Source: Thiodiazotropha sp040507035 (lineage in GTDB: Bacteria; Pseudomonadota; Gammaproteobacteria; Chromatiales; Chromatiaceae). From it: 64,000 nt of DNA. The stretch covers positions 148,608 through 212,607 of the forward strand of contig JBEVVR010000052.1 in the NCBI GenBank assembly GCA_040507035.1, in the 5' to 3' direction. Below are positions 56,909 through 64,000 of this stretch, piece after piece. The notes beneath the pieces are model-generated. The model ran no database searches and was not told the origin of the DNA. It saw nothing but the letters and a program-made list of their open reading frames with translations. The position numbers and the translations under genes are program-made. Each line of letters opens with the position of its first letter. The first letter of the stretch is position 1.

Positions 56909-59035
56909 GTGGCAGTTTCCGCCCTAAAAAGCCTAAGCAAACAACAGCTGCGTCGCTGGCTAATACTCTTTTTCTTTGCCCTTGCCATACCCAGCGGCCT
57001 GCTGGTCTATCAAGCCTACGATCAACTTAAATACGAGGCCTTTCATCGCCATCGTGTACTGGCGGAGGAGCTGGCAACACGTGTCGACAAACGGTATGCC
57101 CAGCTCATCGATGAGGAGGAGCATCGGGCGTTCGTCGACTATAACTTTCTCGTCGTTGCCGGCGATTCGAAAAGCAACTTCATTCAACGCTCTGCATTAT
57201 CGAACTTTCCCGTACGTTCACCAATCCCCGGGTTGATCGGCTATTTTCAGGTGGACAGCGAGGGTCTGTTCAAAACCCCACTACTCCCCGACACAACCCT
57301 TGCTGCCGCAGAATATGGCATCAAGGCCGATGAGCTGACACAACGAGAAGAGCTGGCCAATCGGGTACGCGGGATACTTAGCAAGAATCGTCTGCTACGT
57401 AGTGAACAACGTGATGACAAAAAACAACAACTGGGACACAAACTAGCTGCCCCGGAAGAGCTCCCCCTCAGTGAGGGCAGTGGTAGCCTATTCTCATCAA
57501 GCGAAGAATCAAGCTATAGACGTGATCGCCAGACAAGCAACGAAGACAGGGAGACGCTTAGTGGATTAGAAATTGAAGAGGCAACCAGCTCAAGCCAGGC
57601 AGCCTTTGACCGCCTTTCCGAGCAGAGAACCAATAAACTATCCAGGTCCCTACCCAACTCCAAGATCATGGGTCGCGTGGAGGATCTGCAATTGGACAGC
57701 AGCTTCGAGGCCGCAGGAAAGCCACAACAACAGACACTCTCAAACAAGCGCGGCAAACTGGAAAAACGTGCCCCGCGCAAGGAGCGTAGCCTGTTACCCG
57801 AGTCGGAATCGCCTTCACCCCAAGCAGCATCCTCGGCTGCACCAGCGGAGATACCATCGCCTCAATTTCGGATTCGGACTTTCGAAAGCGAAATCGACCC
57901 CTTTGAAATGAGCCTGCTGGACAGTGGCCACATCGTACTTTTCAGAAAGGTATGGCGAGACAATAAACGAACTATACAGGGGGCCTTGATCGATCAAAGC
58001 GCCTTTTTCAGCGGTATCATCAAATCCAGCTTCCTGGAGACAAGCCTGGCACAGATGAGCGATCTAATCATTGCCTACCAAGGCAATCTACTCACAGCGC
58101 TTACTACGGCCAAGGGCAACCGATATCAACCGGGTAGCGAGGAGTTGCGCGGCGCCCTTCTATACCAAACCCGACTCACTTCTCCGCTTGACGATCTGGA
58201 TCTGATATTCACCATTCAGCATCTACCCGCAGGCCCGGGAGGCTCAGTCATCGCATGGATTACAATCATTCTCTTTCTACTGCTCAGTGTCGGTTTCTAT
58301 GCGATATACCGTTTGGGATTGGGCCAGATCAACCTGCTCGCCCAACAGCAGGACTTCGTGTCAGCGGTGAGCCATGAGCTGAAAACACCCCTCACCTCAA
58401 TCCGCATGTATGGCGAAATGCTAAGCCAGGGCTGGGTGACTGAAGATAAAAAGCACGAATACTACGACTATATACAGGATGAGAGTGAGCGTTTGACGCG
58501 GCTGATCAATAATGTTTTACAGCTGGCGCGCATGACTCGTAACGGATTGCAGATTCAACTCAAGTCAGTGTCTGCAGGTGAACTGATGGATATGATTGGC
58601 TCCAAGATAGCGTCACAGGTGAGCCGTGCCGGGTTTGAGCTCAGTCTCAACTGCGCAAGCGATTACCAATCCTCTACCCTCCAGATCGATCCCGACTACT
58701 TCACCCAGATCATCATCAACCTGGTGGACAACGCGATCAAGTTTTCCGCCAAGGCAGAGAAAAAAGCGATAGACATCACATGTCAGGGGGGACAGGATGG
58801 CACCCTGATCTTCAAGGTGCGTGACCATGGACCCGGGATAGCAAAGGATCAGATGAAAAAAATCTTTAACCTCTTCTACAGATCTGAAAACGAACTCACC
58901 CGCGAGACGGTAGGCACCGGAATCGGCTTGTCATTGGTAAGCCAATTGACCACCGCCATGGATGGAACTGTCGATGTGGTCAATGTAGAGCCAGGGGTTG
59001 AGTTTCGAGTCAGCTTCCACTCTGTTTGTACTTGA
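56909..59035 (+). CDS. Sensor histidine kinase with low-complexity extracytoplasmic insert
   Basis: A 708-residue membrane kinase. One helix at about 17-36 and another at about 445-468 frame a large periplasmic region. Its middle (about 170-330) is a low-complexity stretch rich in Ser, Glu, Arg and Pro that looks disordered. HisKA has H489 in SAVSHELKTPLTSIRMYGE, and the HATPase has the N box LVDNAIKF and G box GTGIGLSLV. There is no HAMP domain. The GTG at 56909 is one base after the regulator's stop; the annotated frame could begin at 56876. The kinase should phosphorylate D55 of the adjacent OmpR-type regulator. Confidence 0.9.
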   Translation: MAVSALKSLSKQQLRRWLILFFFALAIPSGLLVYQAYDQLKYEAFHRHRVLAEELATRVDKRYAQLIDEEEHRAFVDYNFLVVAGDSKSNFIQRSALSNFPVRSPIPGLIGYFQVDSEGLFKTPLLPDTTLAAAEYGIKADELTQREELANRVRGILSKNRLLRSEQRDDKKQQLGHKLAAPEELPLSEGSGSLFSSSEESSYRRDRQTSNEDRETLSGLEIEEATSSSQAAFDRLSEQRTNKLSRSLPNSKIMGRVEDLQLDSSFEAAGKPQQQTLSNKRGKLEKRAPRKERSLLPESESPSPQAASSAAPAEIPSPQFRIRTFESEIDPFEMSLLDSGHIVLFRKVWRDNKRTIQGALIDQSAFFSGIIKSSFLETSLAQMSDLIIAYQGNLLTALTTAKGNRYQPGSEELRGALLYQTRLTSPLDDLDLIFTIQHLPAGPGGSVIAWITIILFLLLSVGFYAIYRLGLGQINLLAQQQDFVSAVSHELKTPLTSIRMYGEMLSQGWVTEDKKHEYYDYIQDESERLTRLINNVLQLARMTRNGLQIQLKSVSAGELMDMIGSKIASQVSRAGFELSLNCASDYQSSTLQIDPDYFTQIIINLVDNAIKFSAKAEKKAIDITCQGGQDGTLIFKVRDHGPGIAKDQMKKIFNLFYRSENELTRETVGTGIGLSLVSQLTTAMDGTVDVVNVEPGVEFRVSFHSVCT

Positions 59036-59037
59036 CC

Positions 59038-60318
59038 TCATATCAGCTGTTGCGCAAGTAATCGCAGCGGATGCATCACTTCGATGTCACGGCCCTGCTG
59101 ACGAATTCCACTCGCCAGATGCAGTGCACAGCTCAGGTTGCTGCTAATCAAAATATCGGCATCAGCCCGCAATAACGCTGCCACTTTTTCGTCTCTCAAC
59201 GGCACCGCCAGCTCGGGATGGGTCAGCATCTTTGTTCCACCTGCCCCACAGCAGATCCCATTCTCAGGAAGTGGCAAAATCTCCAATTCGGGTATCTTCT
59301 CCAGCAACCCATAAATCGACTCTGCATTCTTTGTCTGATTGCGCTGACTACAGGGTTCATGTACCGCCACCTTGGTATTAAGCGCTCGAAACTCAACCTC
59401 GCCGGGCCATTCCAAAGCAACGAGAAAGTCGAGGATATCGGTCGCCAGAATCATGGTCGGGGATTGCTCTGCACTGGGGTCCGCATCCAGTAGCTTAGGA
59501 TACTCGCTGAAGAAGGCGCCGCACCCACTCGAATTGTAGATAACCGCATCAAACCGGTGTTTGCCAAAGGCGTCCAGGTTCTTCCGCGCGCAGCGCCTGG
59601 CACTTTCCAGATCACCGTTGTGCGCATGGGTCGCACCGCAGCAGGTTTGATCTGCTATCACATGCACCCCATAGCCCAATCGGGTCAACAGACTGATTGT
59701 CGCTTGATGCGTCTGCAGATCAAAGATCTTTGCGATGCAGCCAATGAACAGGCCCACTTCACCCTGACAAACAGCCGTCTTCGGTGGACTGTAATCGGCA
59801 ATGGCCGTTGCCACATGGGGCACGGGCAGCAGGCTCTCCAACACTTTGATGTCAGCCGGAAAGGGTGAAAAGGGCAGCCAGCGGAGCACCCGCTGCAGCC
59901 CGCTCCCCTGGTAGATTCGGATTAACAGATTGAACAGTCGCTGAGTGACCCGACCCGCATTCGTCAGCTTGAGCATCAGCTTGACCGCTCGATTCCGATG
60001 AACCCCTCGATCCATCGCATGCAAGGCCTGAAGATAGAGCTCGCCATAGGCCATCCTGGAAGGGCAGACGGTTTCGCAAGCCCGGCATAGGGTGCAGGCA
60101 TGGAAGGCCTCAAGCTCTTGCTGATTGAGCGAATCTTGTTTTCTAAGCACCCGTTCGATCATTCGAATCCGACCACGCGGGCCAAATTGCTCTTCCGGCT
60201 TTACCTTATAGGTTGGACAAGATGCGTTACAGACACCACAACTGATGCAGTCCATCATCGCGGGGATATAGGGACCGAAAGCTGACTCCACCGTCCCGTC
60301 ATTGACGGAAAAATTCAT
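59038..60318 (-). CDS. glcF: Glycolate oxidase iron-sulfur subunit-like (GlcF family)
   Basis: A 426-residue protein with two N-terminal 4Fe-4S motifs, CISCGVCNASCP and CTLCRACETVCP, and two CCG domains (CCGATH and CCGAGG). This is the architecture of GlcF and related heterodisulfide-reductase-like subunits. It would pass electrons from a flavoprotein such as GlcD, oxidising glycolate or D-lactate, to the membrane. No glcD or glcE lies in the window, so the partner is unknown. The start at 60318 aligns with GlcF (about 407 in E. coli). An upstream TTG with GAGG is an alternative. It ends two bases from the convergent kinase gene. Confidence 0.85.
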   Translation of the reverse strand: MNFSVNDGTVESAFGPYIPAMMDCISCGVCNASCPTYKVKPEEQFGPRGRIRMIERVLRKQDSLNQQELEAFHACTLCRACETVCPSRMAYGELYLQALHAMDRGVHRNRAVKLMLKLTNAGRVTQRLFNLLIRIYQGSGLQRVLRWLPFSPFPADIKVLESLLPVPHVATAIADYSPPKTAVCQGEVGLFIGCIAKIFDLQTHQATISLLTRLGYGVHVIADQTCCGATHAHNGDLESARRCARKNLDAFGKHRFDAVIYNSSGCGAFFSEYPKLLDADPSAEQSPTMILATDILDFLVALEWPGEVEFRALNTKVAVHEPCSQRNQTKNAESIYGLLEKIPELEILPLPENGICCGAGGTKMLTHPELAVPLRDEKVAALLRADADILISSNLSCALHLASGIRQQGRDIEVMHPLRLLAQQLI

Positions 60319-60727
60319 CGCATCGGTAGCTTGATATAGATCGGGATTAAACAAAATTGTCTGCCTCTTCTGTTCGCATAGCACCCCTTGAGCAAATATC
60401 GTACCGCCATCCCAAGCAACTGATTTTAGCGGACTTGGCAAGGGTTAAACCGGGATTATCGTGCTGCTTGCTACAAATGGCGCCGCCCGGGATGTCGCAA
60501 AACCGACAGAACCGGACAACCGGGTGCAGAGAACAAATAACGCTAATAATTAAAAATATATGCTCTTTGACCCAAATGGCGGTACGAGAATTCGCTGCAG
60601 TTAGCAAGCTGTATTGGTGGGGCAGGGCCCCACCAAATGCTGCTCAAGTAAATACCATTTCTCTCTGACCCATTTTTCTTGAAATGTGTACACTAACAAA
60701 CCTCGAATCATTCGGAGATATCACTTA
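60319..60727. other. Divergent intergenic region, glcF / mazG
   Basis: These 409 bases hold two outward promoters and a perfect hairpin at 60614-60636. No gene is supported. Confidence 0.5.
60614..60636. repeat. Perfect 10-bp hairpin upstream of mazG
   Basis: TTGGTGGGGC-AGG-GCCCCACCAA is a perfect 10-bp inverted repeat with a three-base loop. No T-tract follows on either strand, so it is not a standard terminator. It lies 91 bases before the mazG start and may act in the leader RNA. Confidence 0.6.
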
Positions 60728-61546
60728 ATGCAAGCGATGCGACGACTTCTCGACATCATGGCGCAACTGCGAGATCCCGCTTCAGGTTGTCCCTGGGACC
60801 TGGCCCAGAGCTACAGTACGATTGTCCCTTACACCCTGGAGGAGGCATATGAAGTCGCAGACAGCATCCAGCGGGGAGAGATGACTGAACTGCGTGACGA
60901 ACTTGGCGACCTGCTGTTCCAGATCGTCTTTTACTGTCAGATTGCGAAGGAAGAGGGTCATTTCGATTTCAACGACGTGGCGAGTGGACTATGCGACAAG
61001 ATGGTCCGCCGTCACCCCCATGTCTTCTCAGATGCTCACTATGAAAACGAAGAGGAGCTACGCCATGCCTGGGAACAAAAGAAGGCCGAAGAACGGGCAC
61101 AAGGCAAAAAAGCGTCGGGACCAACGAGCCACATGGACGGAGTTGCCCGCGCCCTACCAGCATTATCAAGGGCGGAAAAGCTGCAAAAACGTGCCGCGCG
61201 GGTGGGCTTTGATTGGCCTGATGCCCAAGGCGCCTTGAATAAGGTCAATGAAGAACTCGAAGAAGTACGCGATGAGATGGGCCAGGCCGACAAGGATCGC
61301 CTGCAGGATGAACTCGGTGACCTGTTGTTTTCCATGGTCAACCTCATACGCCTGTTAGGATTGGATGCGGAACAGTCGTTGAGTCGCGCCAACGCTAAAT
61401 TTGAACGTCGATTTCGCGCCATGGAGAACCTAATCCATGAACAGGGGACCAATAGTTTGAATGAACTTTCGCTGCAGCAACTTGACACTGCTTGGGAGAG
61501 GGTGAAACGAGACGAGTCAAACAACCCGGCTCCAGACTCGGCCTGA
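60728..61546 (+). CDS. mazG: Nucleoside triphosphate pyrophosphohydrolase MazG
   Basis: A 272-residue tandem-domain MazG, near the E. coli length (263). Each half has the E-x2-E / E-x2-D metal-binding signature: EEAYEVADSI with ELGDLLFQIVF in the first, and NEELEEVRDEM with ELGDLLFSMV in the second. It hydrolyses all canonical NTPs to NMP and pyrophosphate and cleans aberrant nucleotides; in E. coli it also lowers ppGpp. The start at 60728 has GGAG about ten bases upstream. It precedes a secreted-protein gene by about 50 bases, possibly in one unit. Confidence 0.94.
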   Translation: MQAMRRLLDIMAQLRDPASGCPWDLAQSYSTIVPYTLEEAYEVADSIQRGEMTELRDELGDLLFQIVFYCQIAKEEGHFDFNDVASGLCDKMVRRHPHVFSDAHYENEEELRHAWEQKKAEERAQGKKASGPTSHMDGVARALPALSRAEKLQKRAARVGFDWPDAQGALNKVNEELEEVRDEMGQADKDRLQDELGDLLFSMVNLIRLLGLDAEQSLSRANAKFERRFRAMENLIHEQGTNSLNELSLQQLDTAWERVKRDESNNPAPDSA

Positions 61547-61599
61547 CCAACTGCCAAAATTATTTCGTGAGATCGCTGATTTATGATGAGGATGCCTTA

Positions 61600-62421
61600 T
61601 TGAAACTGCCAATCCTTTTCTTTGTCTGTCTCTCTCTCCTTATCCAAGCATCGGCCACCGCCGCCACTGGAGATGAGGAGATTGCTGTCAAGGCGTTCCT
61701 GAGTCAGTTTCTCAAACGTCCACTGTCCGATAATGAGTGGCGACAGATCGTGGCGGAAGATGATGGCAAGCCGAGCCCGGACCCCGAGGAACAACTCAAC
61801 ATGGTGCAACAGGCAACCGTGGTAATGCGCGATCAGGCCGGCTCGCCGAGGGATCTCCATATTCGTCATACTGTAGTTCAGAACATTGTTCTCGGCGGAG
61901 CAGCGCAAAGCACCATCGGCAGACTGCTGCTTGAGGTCGATCCGGTAGTGGCTGTCGACAAACAGGCCGGGCGTTTGGTTACCCGGGCCGATCTTCAGGC
62001 GCTGATACGGATCTTCCATTTCGGACAGACAGCGTTGATACCCAGCGAGATCGGCCCGGCCACGAGCCAGGAATTGAAACAGGCGACGAGTGCCATGAAA
62101 CAGAAGCTTGATCAGGGAGGGCGAATTCCCGAACTTGCCAGTGGTGCGGCTGCTTTGTGGAGAGGCATGGAGCAACAATGGACCCGGCTCGATAGCAACG
62201 ACCGGTCCTCCCTCAGGGCCTTCATCAGACAGAGTTTCAAACAACCCCAGGATAAGCTGCCGGATTACCTGCGCCTCAACCTCGCCGGTTGGAGTGAGGC
62301 TGAAATAGACCAGGCCAAGATGGCATCATCCATTAATATGCGGCTGTGGTTACATGCCCTTGGAGTAGCCGGTGTGGTGCAGAATCCCGCCACCCACAAG
62401 CAATCGATCGGTAATATGTGA
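61600..62421 (+). CDS. Secreted protein of unknown function
   Basis: A 273-residue protein with a clear signal peptide (LPILFFVCLSLLIQASATAA) and a soluble remainder with no recognised domain. It is rich in Gln and Ala, mostly helical, and has one Trp-rich segment (LWRGMEQQWTRL). The start is probably a TTG at 61600 with GAGG eight bases upstream; a GTG at 61567 is an alternative and the frame reaches back into mazG. It lies downstream of mazG on the same strand. I do not assign a function. Confidence 0.7.
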   Translation: MKLPILFFVCLSLLIQASATAATGDEEIAVKAFLSQFLKRPLSDNEWRQIVAEDDGKPSPDPEEQLNMVQQATVVMRDQAGSPRDLHIRHTVVQNIVLGGAAQSTIGRLLLEVDPVVAVDKQAGRLVTRADLQALIRIFHFGQTALIPSEIGPATSQELKQATSAMKQKLDQGGRIPELASGAAALWRGMEQQWTRLDSNDRSSLRAFIRQSFKQPQDKLPDYLRLNLAGWSEAEIDQAKMASSINMRLWLHALGVAGVVQNPATHKQSIGNM

Positions 62422-62476
62422 GTAACCTGTAAGGCCTGTACACTCTCGACCCCCACCAGGTGCTCCAACAGACAAC

Positions 62477-62665
62477 TCAAAAACAGGCGTCATCCTCCTG
62501 CAGAATGCCGGGTTGTTTATAGAGCCCGTTACATGCCTGCTTGATCATGTTTGCAGCAGGATCATGCTTCGCGCCTTTTAGATGTATTAAAAGGCAATCA
62601 TCGTATGCCTCATCATCTGCGCATATCATAGCTCGGAAGTGTCTACCGTACCGTAGGAAGTCCAT
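62477..62665 (-). CDS. Doubtful small ORF at the edge of the cassette region
   Basis: A 62-residue frame with four Cys, rich in charged residues, and without any recognised domain. No ribosome-binding site is evident. It lies just beyond the last attC-like sequence, so it may be a remnant cassette or not coding. The surrounding 62422-62740 stretch holds nothing else I can support. Confidence 0.3.
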   Translation of the reverse strand: MDFLRYGRHFRAMICADDEAYDDCLLIHLKGAKHDPAANMIKQACNGLYKQPGILQEDDACF

Positions 62666-62740
62666 TGAGGTAAAAAGTACGTCAACTAAAGTGGTGTAAG
62701 ATCATCGCGTTGGTTTTCCGCAAGAGTTTGTTTAGGCGAT

Positions 62741-63190
62741 CTATAGTTCCCATAGTATTTTACTACCACTCTTGAGCCCTTCTCCCCAACTAATAATGAT
62801 TTTTTGCCCCGCCTTTTCGCGACCTAGTCCTTCTAGCCTTAGAAGAACACCATGATCACGACAGTGTTCTAGTTCAATGAAAGCAAAATCGCTATACATG
62901 TCAATTCGTTTATAATTTATTGATTCAATAGCTCTGGCAATTTCTGAGTTGTGATGTTTGACCCAGCCATTTGTTTTTTTGCCTTTCAGGGCAAGTAACG
63001 AAAGATTTTTGTGTAATGTTTCTAATTGTTCTTTACTGATACCTTGTCCATAAATTACGGCTTCCGATGTTTCGTCACAAGACGTTGTCGGATGTGCCCA
63101 CATAAGACCTATTATCGCAAGCACTGGTAAAGCAATATAAATAATAATTTCAGTAGCGATGATATGTGGTTTTTTTGCTCTTATATTCAC
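62741..63190 (-). CDS. Hypothetical cassette gene, anchored protein
   Basis: A 149-residue protein with one N-terminal membrane helix (about 12-31, IIIYIALPVLAIIGLMWA) and a soluble C-terminal part containing two Cys. It starts with GTG at 63190, about 11 bases after the cassette core G-TTAAAC, as is usual for cassette genes, with a weak AAAAGAAA upstream. No family is recognised. Its AT-rich composition differs from the chromosomal genes to the left. It is probably a mobile cassette product. Confidence 0.6.
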   Translation of the reverse strand: MNIRAKKPHIIATEIIIYIALPVLAIIGLMWAHPTTSCDETSEAVIYGQGISKEQLETLHKNLSLLALKGKKTNGWVKHHNSEIARAIESINYKRIDMYSDFAFIELEHCRDHGVLLRLEGLGREKAGQKIIISWGEGLKSGSKILWEL

Positions 63191-63200
63191 TTTCTTTTAC

Positions 63201-63280
63201 GTTTAACGTTTTGGGTTAGTGGTGAGAAAACTTGAAGCACAGCGGCGCTTTTTTTGGTCGGTTGGATGTGAGTGTTATGC
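63201..63280 (-). other. attC-like recombination site
   Basis: Read leftward, the site begins GCATAAC (R'' type) and ends at GTTAAAC (R' type). R'' is the complement of TTATGC, which is the left end of the preceding cassette (63610-63615). This is what integron excision requires. The interior shows only weak inner-arm pairing, so the site may be degenerate. Confidence 0.5.
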
Positions 63281-63599
63281 ATTTGGTCCCGCCATAAAAA
63301 CAGCAATACCAAACATTATGATGCCAACACAAAATACTGCTAAAGATAAACTATTGCGTAGAACTTCAATTGTACGATTTGCACGAAGCTCGGCCAAGTG
63401 CACCAATATTGCAAGGCTAGAAAAAAACTAAACCAGCACCAACGAATTTTAGACTTGCACCTTGATAACAGTACAAGCCATTGTGTCTTTCGTAGCAGAA
63501 ACCTGAGCTGGCGAACACATAAATCGCTAAAACAGTAACTGCCAATGCGATTAATGATAACGCAATTATTTGGTTTCTGGTTTTTGGCTTGATATACAT
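63275..63599 (-). pseudogene. Frameshifted cassette gene for a three-helix membrane protein
   Basis: Read as it stands, the frame from ATG 63599 stops at 63417 after 60 residues (GLVFF). If one base is removed from a run of seven T (63421-63427), the frame continues for 47 more residues to TAA at 63275-63277. It then gives a 107-residue protein with three membrane helices and the C-terminal AVFMAGPNA. The longer product stops exactly at the attC site, as expected for an intact cassette. The indel may be a real mutation, phase variation or a sequencing or assembly error in a homopolymer. The longer frame starting at 63701 is attC sequence and was discarded. Confidence 0.6.
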
Positions 63600-63609
63600 A
63601 AATTTAAGA

Positions 63610-63691
63610 GCATAACGTCTAAATATGGGGGGGGGCTGGAGCGACAGCGTCACAGCGAACGATAGTGAGCGACATGATTTTCTTGTTAGGG
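63610..63691 (-). other. attC-like recombination site
   Basis: Read leftward, the site begins CCCTAAC, then AAGAAAATCAT as left inner arm, a GC-rich centre with TCAC/GTGA pairing and nine C. It ends ATATTTAGAC-GTTATGC with the inner arm partly complementary to the left one, leaving an extrahelical base as is typical. Core and inner-arm geometry fit an attC of about 80 bases. Confidence 0.6.
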
Positions 63692-63697
63692 AATTAC

Positions 63698-63979
63698 TCA
63701 TAACTCAGGTATTTTAGAGTAATCTGATGCAAGGATTTCTTTTAACTCTCGGATTAATACCATAGCTTTTTTACGCTGATATTTAGGAATATTATCCATG
63801 GCTATTTCCTCACACCTACCATCAAAAGTAATTAAATATTCTTCTAATCTTTTACCTATGCTTTCAAGCCCAGATCCATGGGCGCAAATATTTGCACCCA
63901 ACTCTGTAATTGATAGTTGACCGCTTTCATATTTATCGCAAACTTCATACATACGCCTGACAATTGATTCATTGGACAT
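63698..63979 (-). CDS. Hypothetical cassette gene (93 residues)
   Basis: A small soluble, helical and acidic protein with three Cys that I do not recognise. It sits between the core at the window edge (63992-63998) and the attC-like site at 63610-63691, the position of a cassette gene. The ATG at 63979 is about 13 bases from the core. Composition is AT-rich. It is probably complete, since its start and stop both lie within the window. Confidence 0.6.
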   Translation of the reverse strand: MSNESIVRRMYEVCDKYESGQLSITELGANICAHGSGLESIGKRLEEYLITFDGRCEEIAMDNIPKYQRKKAMVLIRELKEILASDYSKIPEL

Positions 63980-64000
63980 GATTATTTGGTCGCTTAACGC

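Larger units (their letters stand above)
62670..64000 (-). mobile_element. Edge of an integron gene-cassette array
   Basis: The last 1.3 kb is AT-rich compared with the rest of the window. It carries three small leftward genes of unknown function separated by attC-like sites with GTTRRRY/RYYYAAC core sequences (63201-63280 and 63610-63691). A further core (GCGTTAAGC) sits at the window edge at 63992-64000. The genes are short, closely fitted between sites and unrelated to each other, as cassettes are. No integrase lies in the window; it would be expected to the right. A weaker attC-like stretch near 62677-62737 may mark the array's end. Confidence 0.6.

Noticed and set aside
63219..63431. Rightward 70-codon frame in the cassette region
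   Set aside because: It overlaps both the attC-like site and the frameshifted leftward cassette gene, and the leftward reading gives coherent membrane helices.

Overview
The window reads as the chromosome of a free-living or host-associated gammaproteobacterium, probably of the Chromatiales / sulfur-oxidizing type. The grounds are homology flavour only: gammaproteobacterial BioA, OxyR, TamA/TamB, RssA, Lhr, MazG, GspA/GspB and a glycolate-oxidase type Fe-S protein, together with an unusually heavy load of c-di-GMP and two-component genes. No rRNA or tRNA gene was found, so the taxonomic call is inference. Most of the window is moderately GC-rich and densely packed. Only the last 1.3 kb (about 62.7-64.0 kb) is clearly AT-rich and foreign in character.

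Layout. 0-10 kb: an acyltransferase, a diguanylate cyclase, a CDGSH iron-sulfur protein, bioA facing apbE, a secreted glutaredoxin-like protein, then a leftward oxyR / diiron heme-oxygenase-like / TrpD2 cluster behind an overlapping LysR-type and FNR-like operator, and a bacteriohemerythrin. 10-14.4 kb: a secreted protein with one haem-c motif and three MopE-like metal-binding repeats, a soluble CZB chemoreceptor and an anchored protein of unknown function. 14.8-27.3 kb: a rightward signalling block of a 2029-residue hybrid kinase with five tandem periplasmic solute-binding domains, a REC-HD-GYP phosphodiesterase, a CbiX-like protein, a class III nucleotidyl cyclase with an FHA domain, and an MscK-type channel. 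27.4-31.3 kb: a CHASE-PAS-GGDEF-EAL protein coupled by a 4-bp overlap to a periplasmic binding protein. 31.4-38.1 kb: Nudix, patatin (RssA-like), HAD and methyltransferase genes, then gspA-gspB with an elaborate upstream region (CRP-like box, 71-nt structured element, terminator).

38.2-45.6 kb: a compact leftward run hipB-hipA-tamA-tamB in which every junction overlaps by 1-4 bases, headed by paired palindromes. 45.6-53.5 kb: an amidohydrolase, a GAF-GGDEF cyclase, a 112-bp palindromic mobile-type element, an Lhr helicase and an SRPBCC/GyrI-like protein. 53.5-59 kb: a PspA-membrane protein-VWA operon divergent from a response regulator/kinase pair, with a tandem 11-bp-phased operator between them. 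59-62.4 kb: a GlcF-like protein, mazG and a secreted protein of unknown function. 62.7-64 kb: what appears to be the edge of an integron gene-cassette array with leftward cassettes, one of which has a frameshift in a 7-base homopolymer.

Taken together the genes point to a bacterium that invests in sensing (oxygen, peroxide, periplasmic ligands, envelope stress) and routes much of it to c-di-GMP: three proteins with GGDEF domains, one EAL domain and one HD-GYP domain lie in 64 kb.
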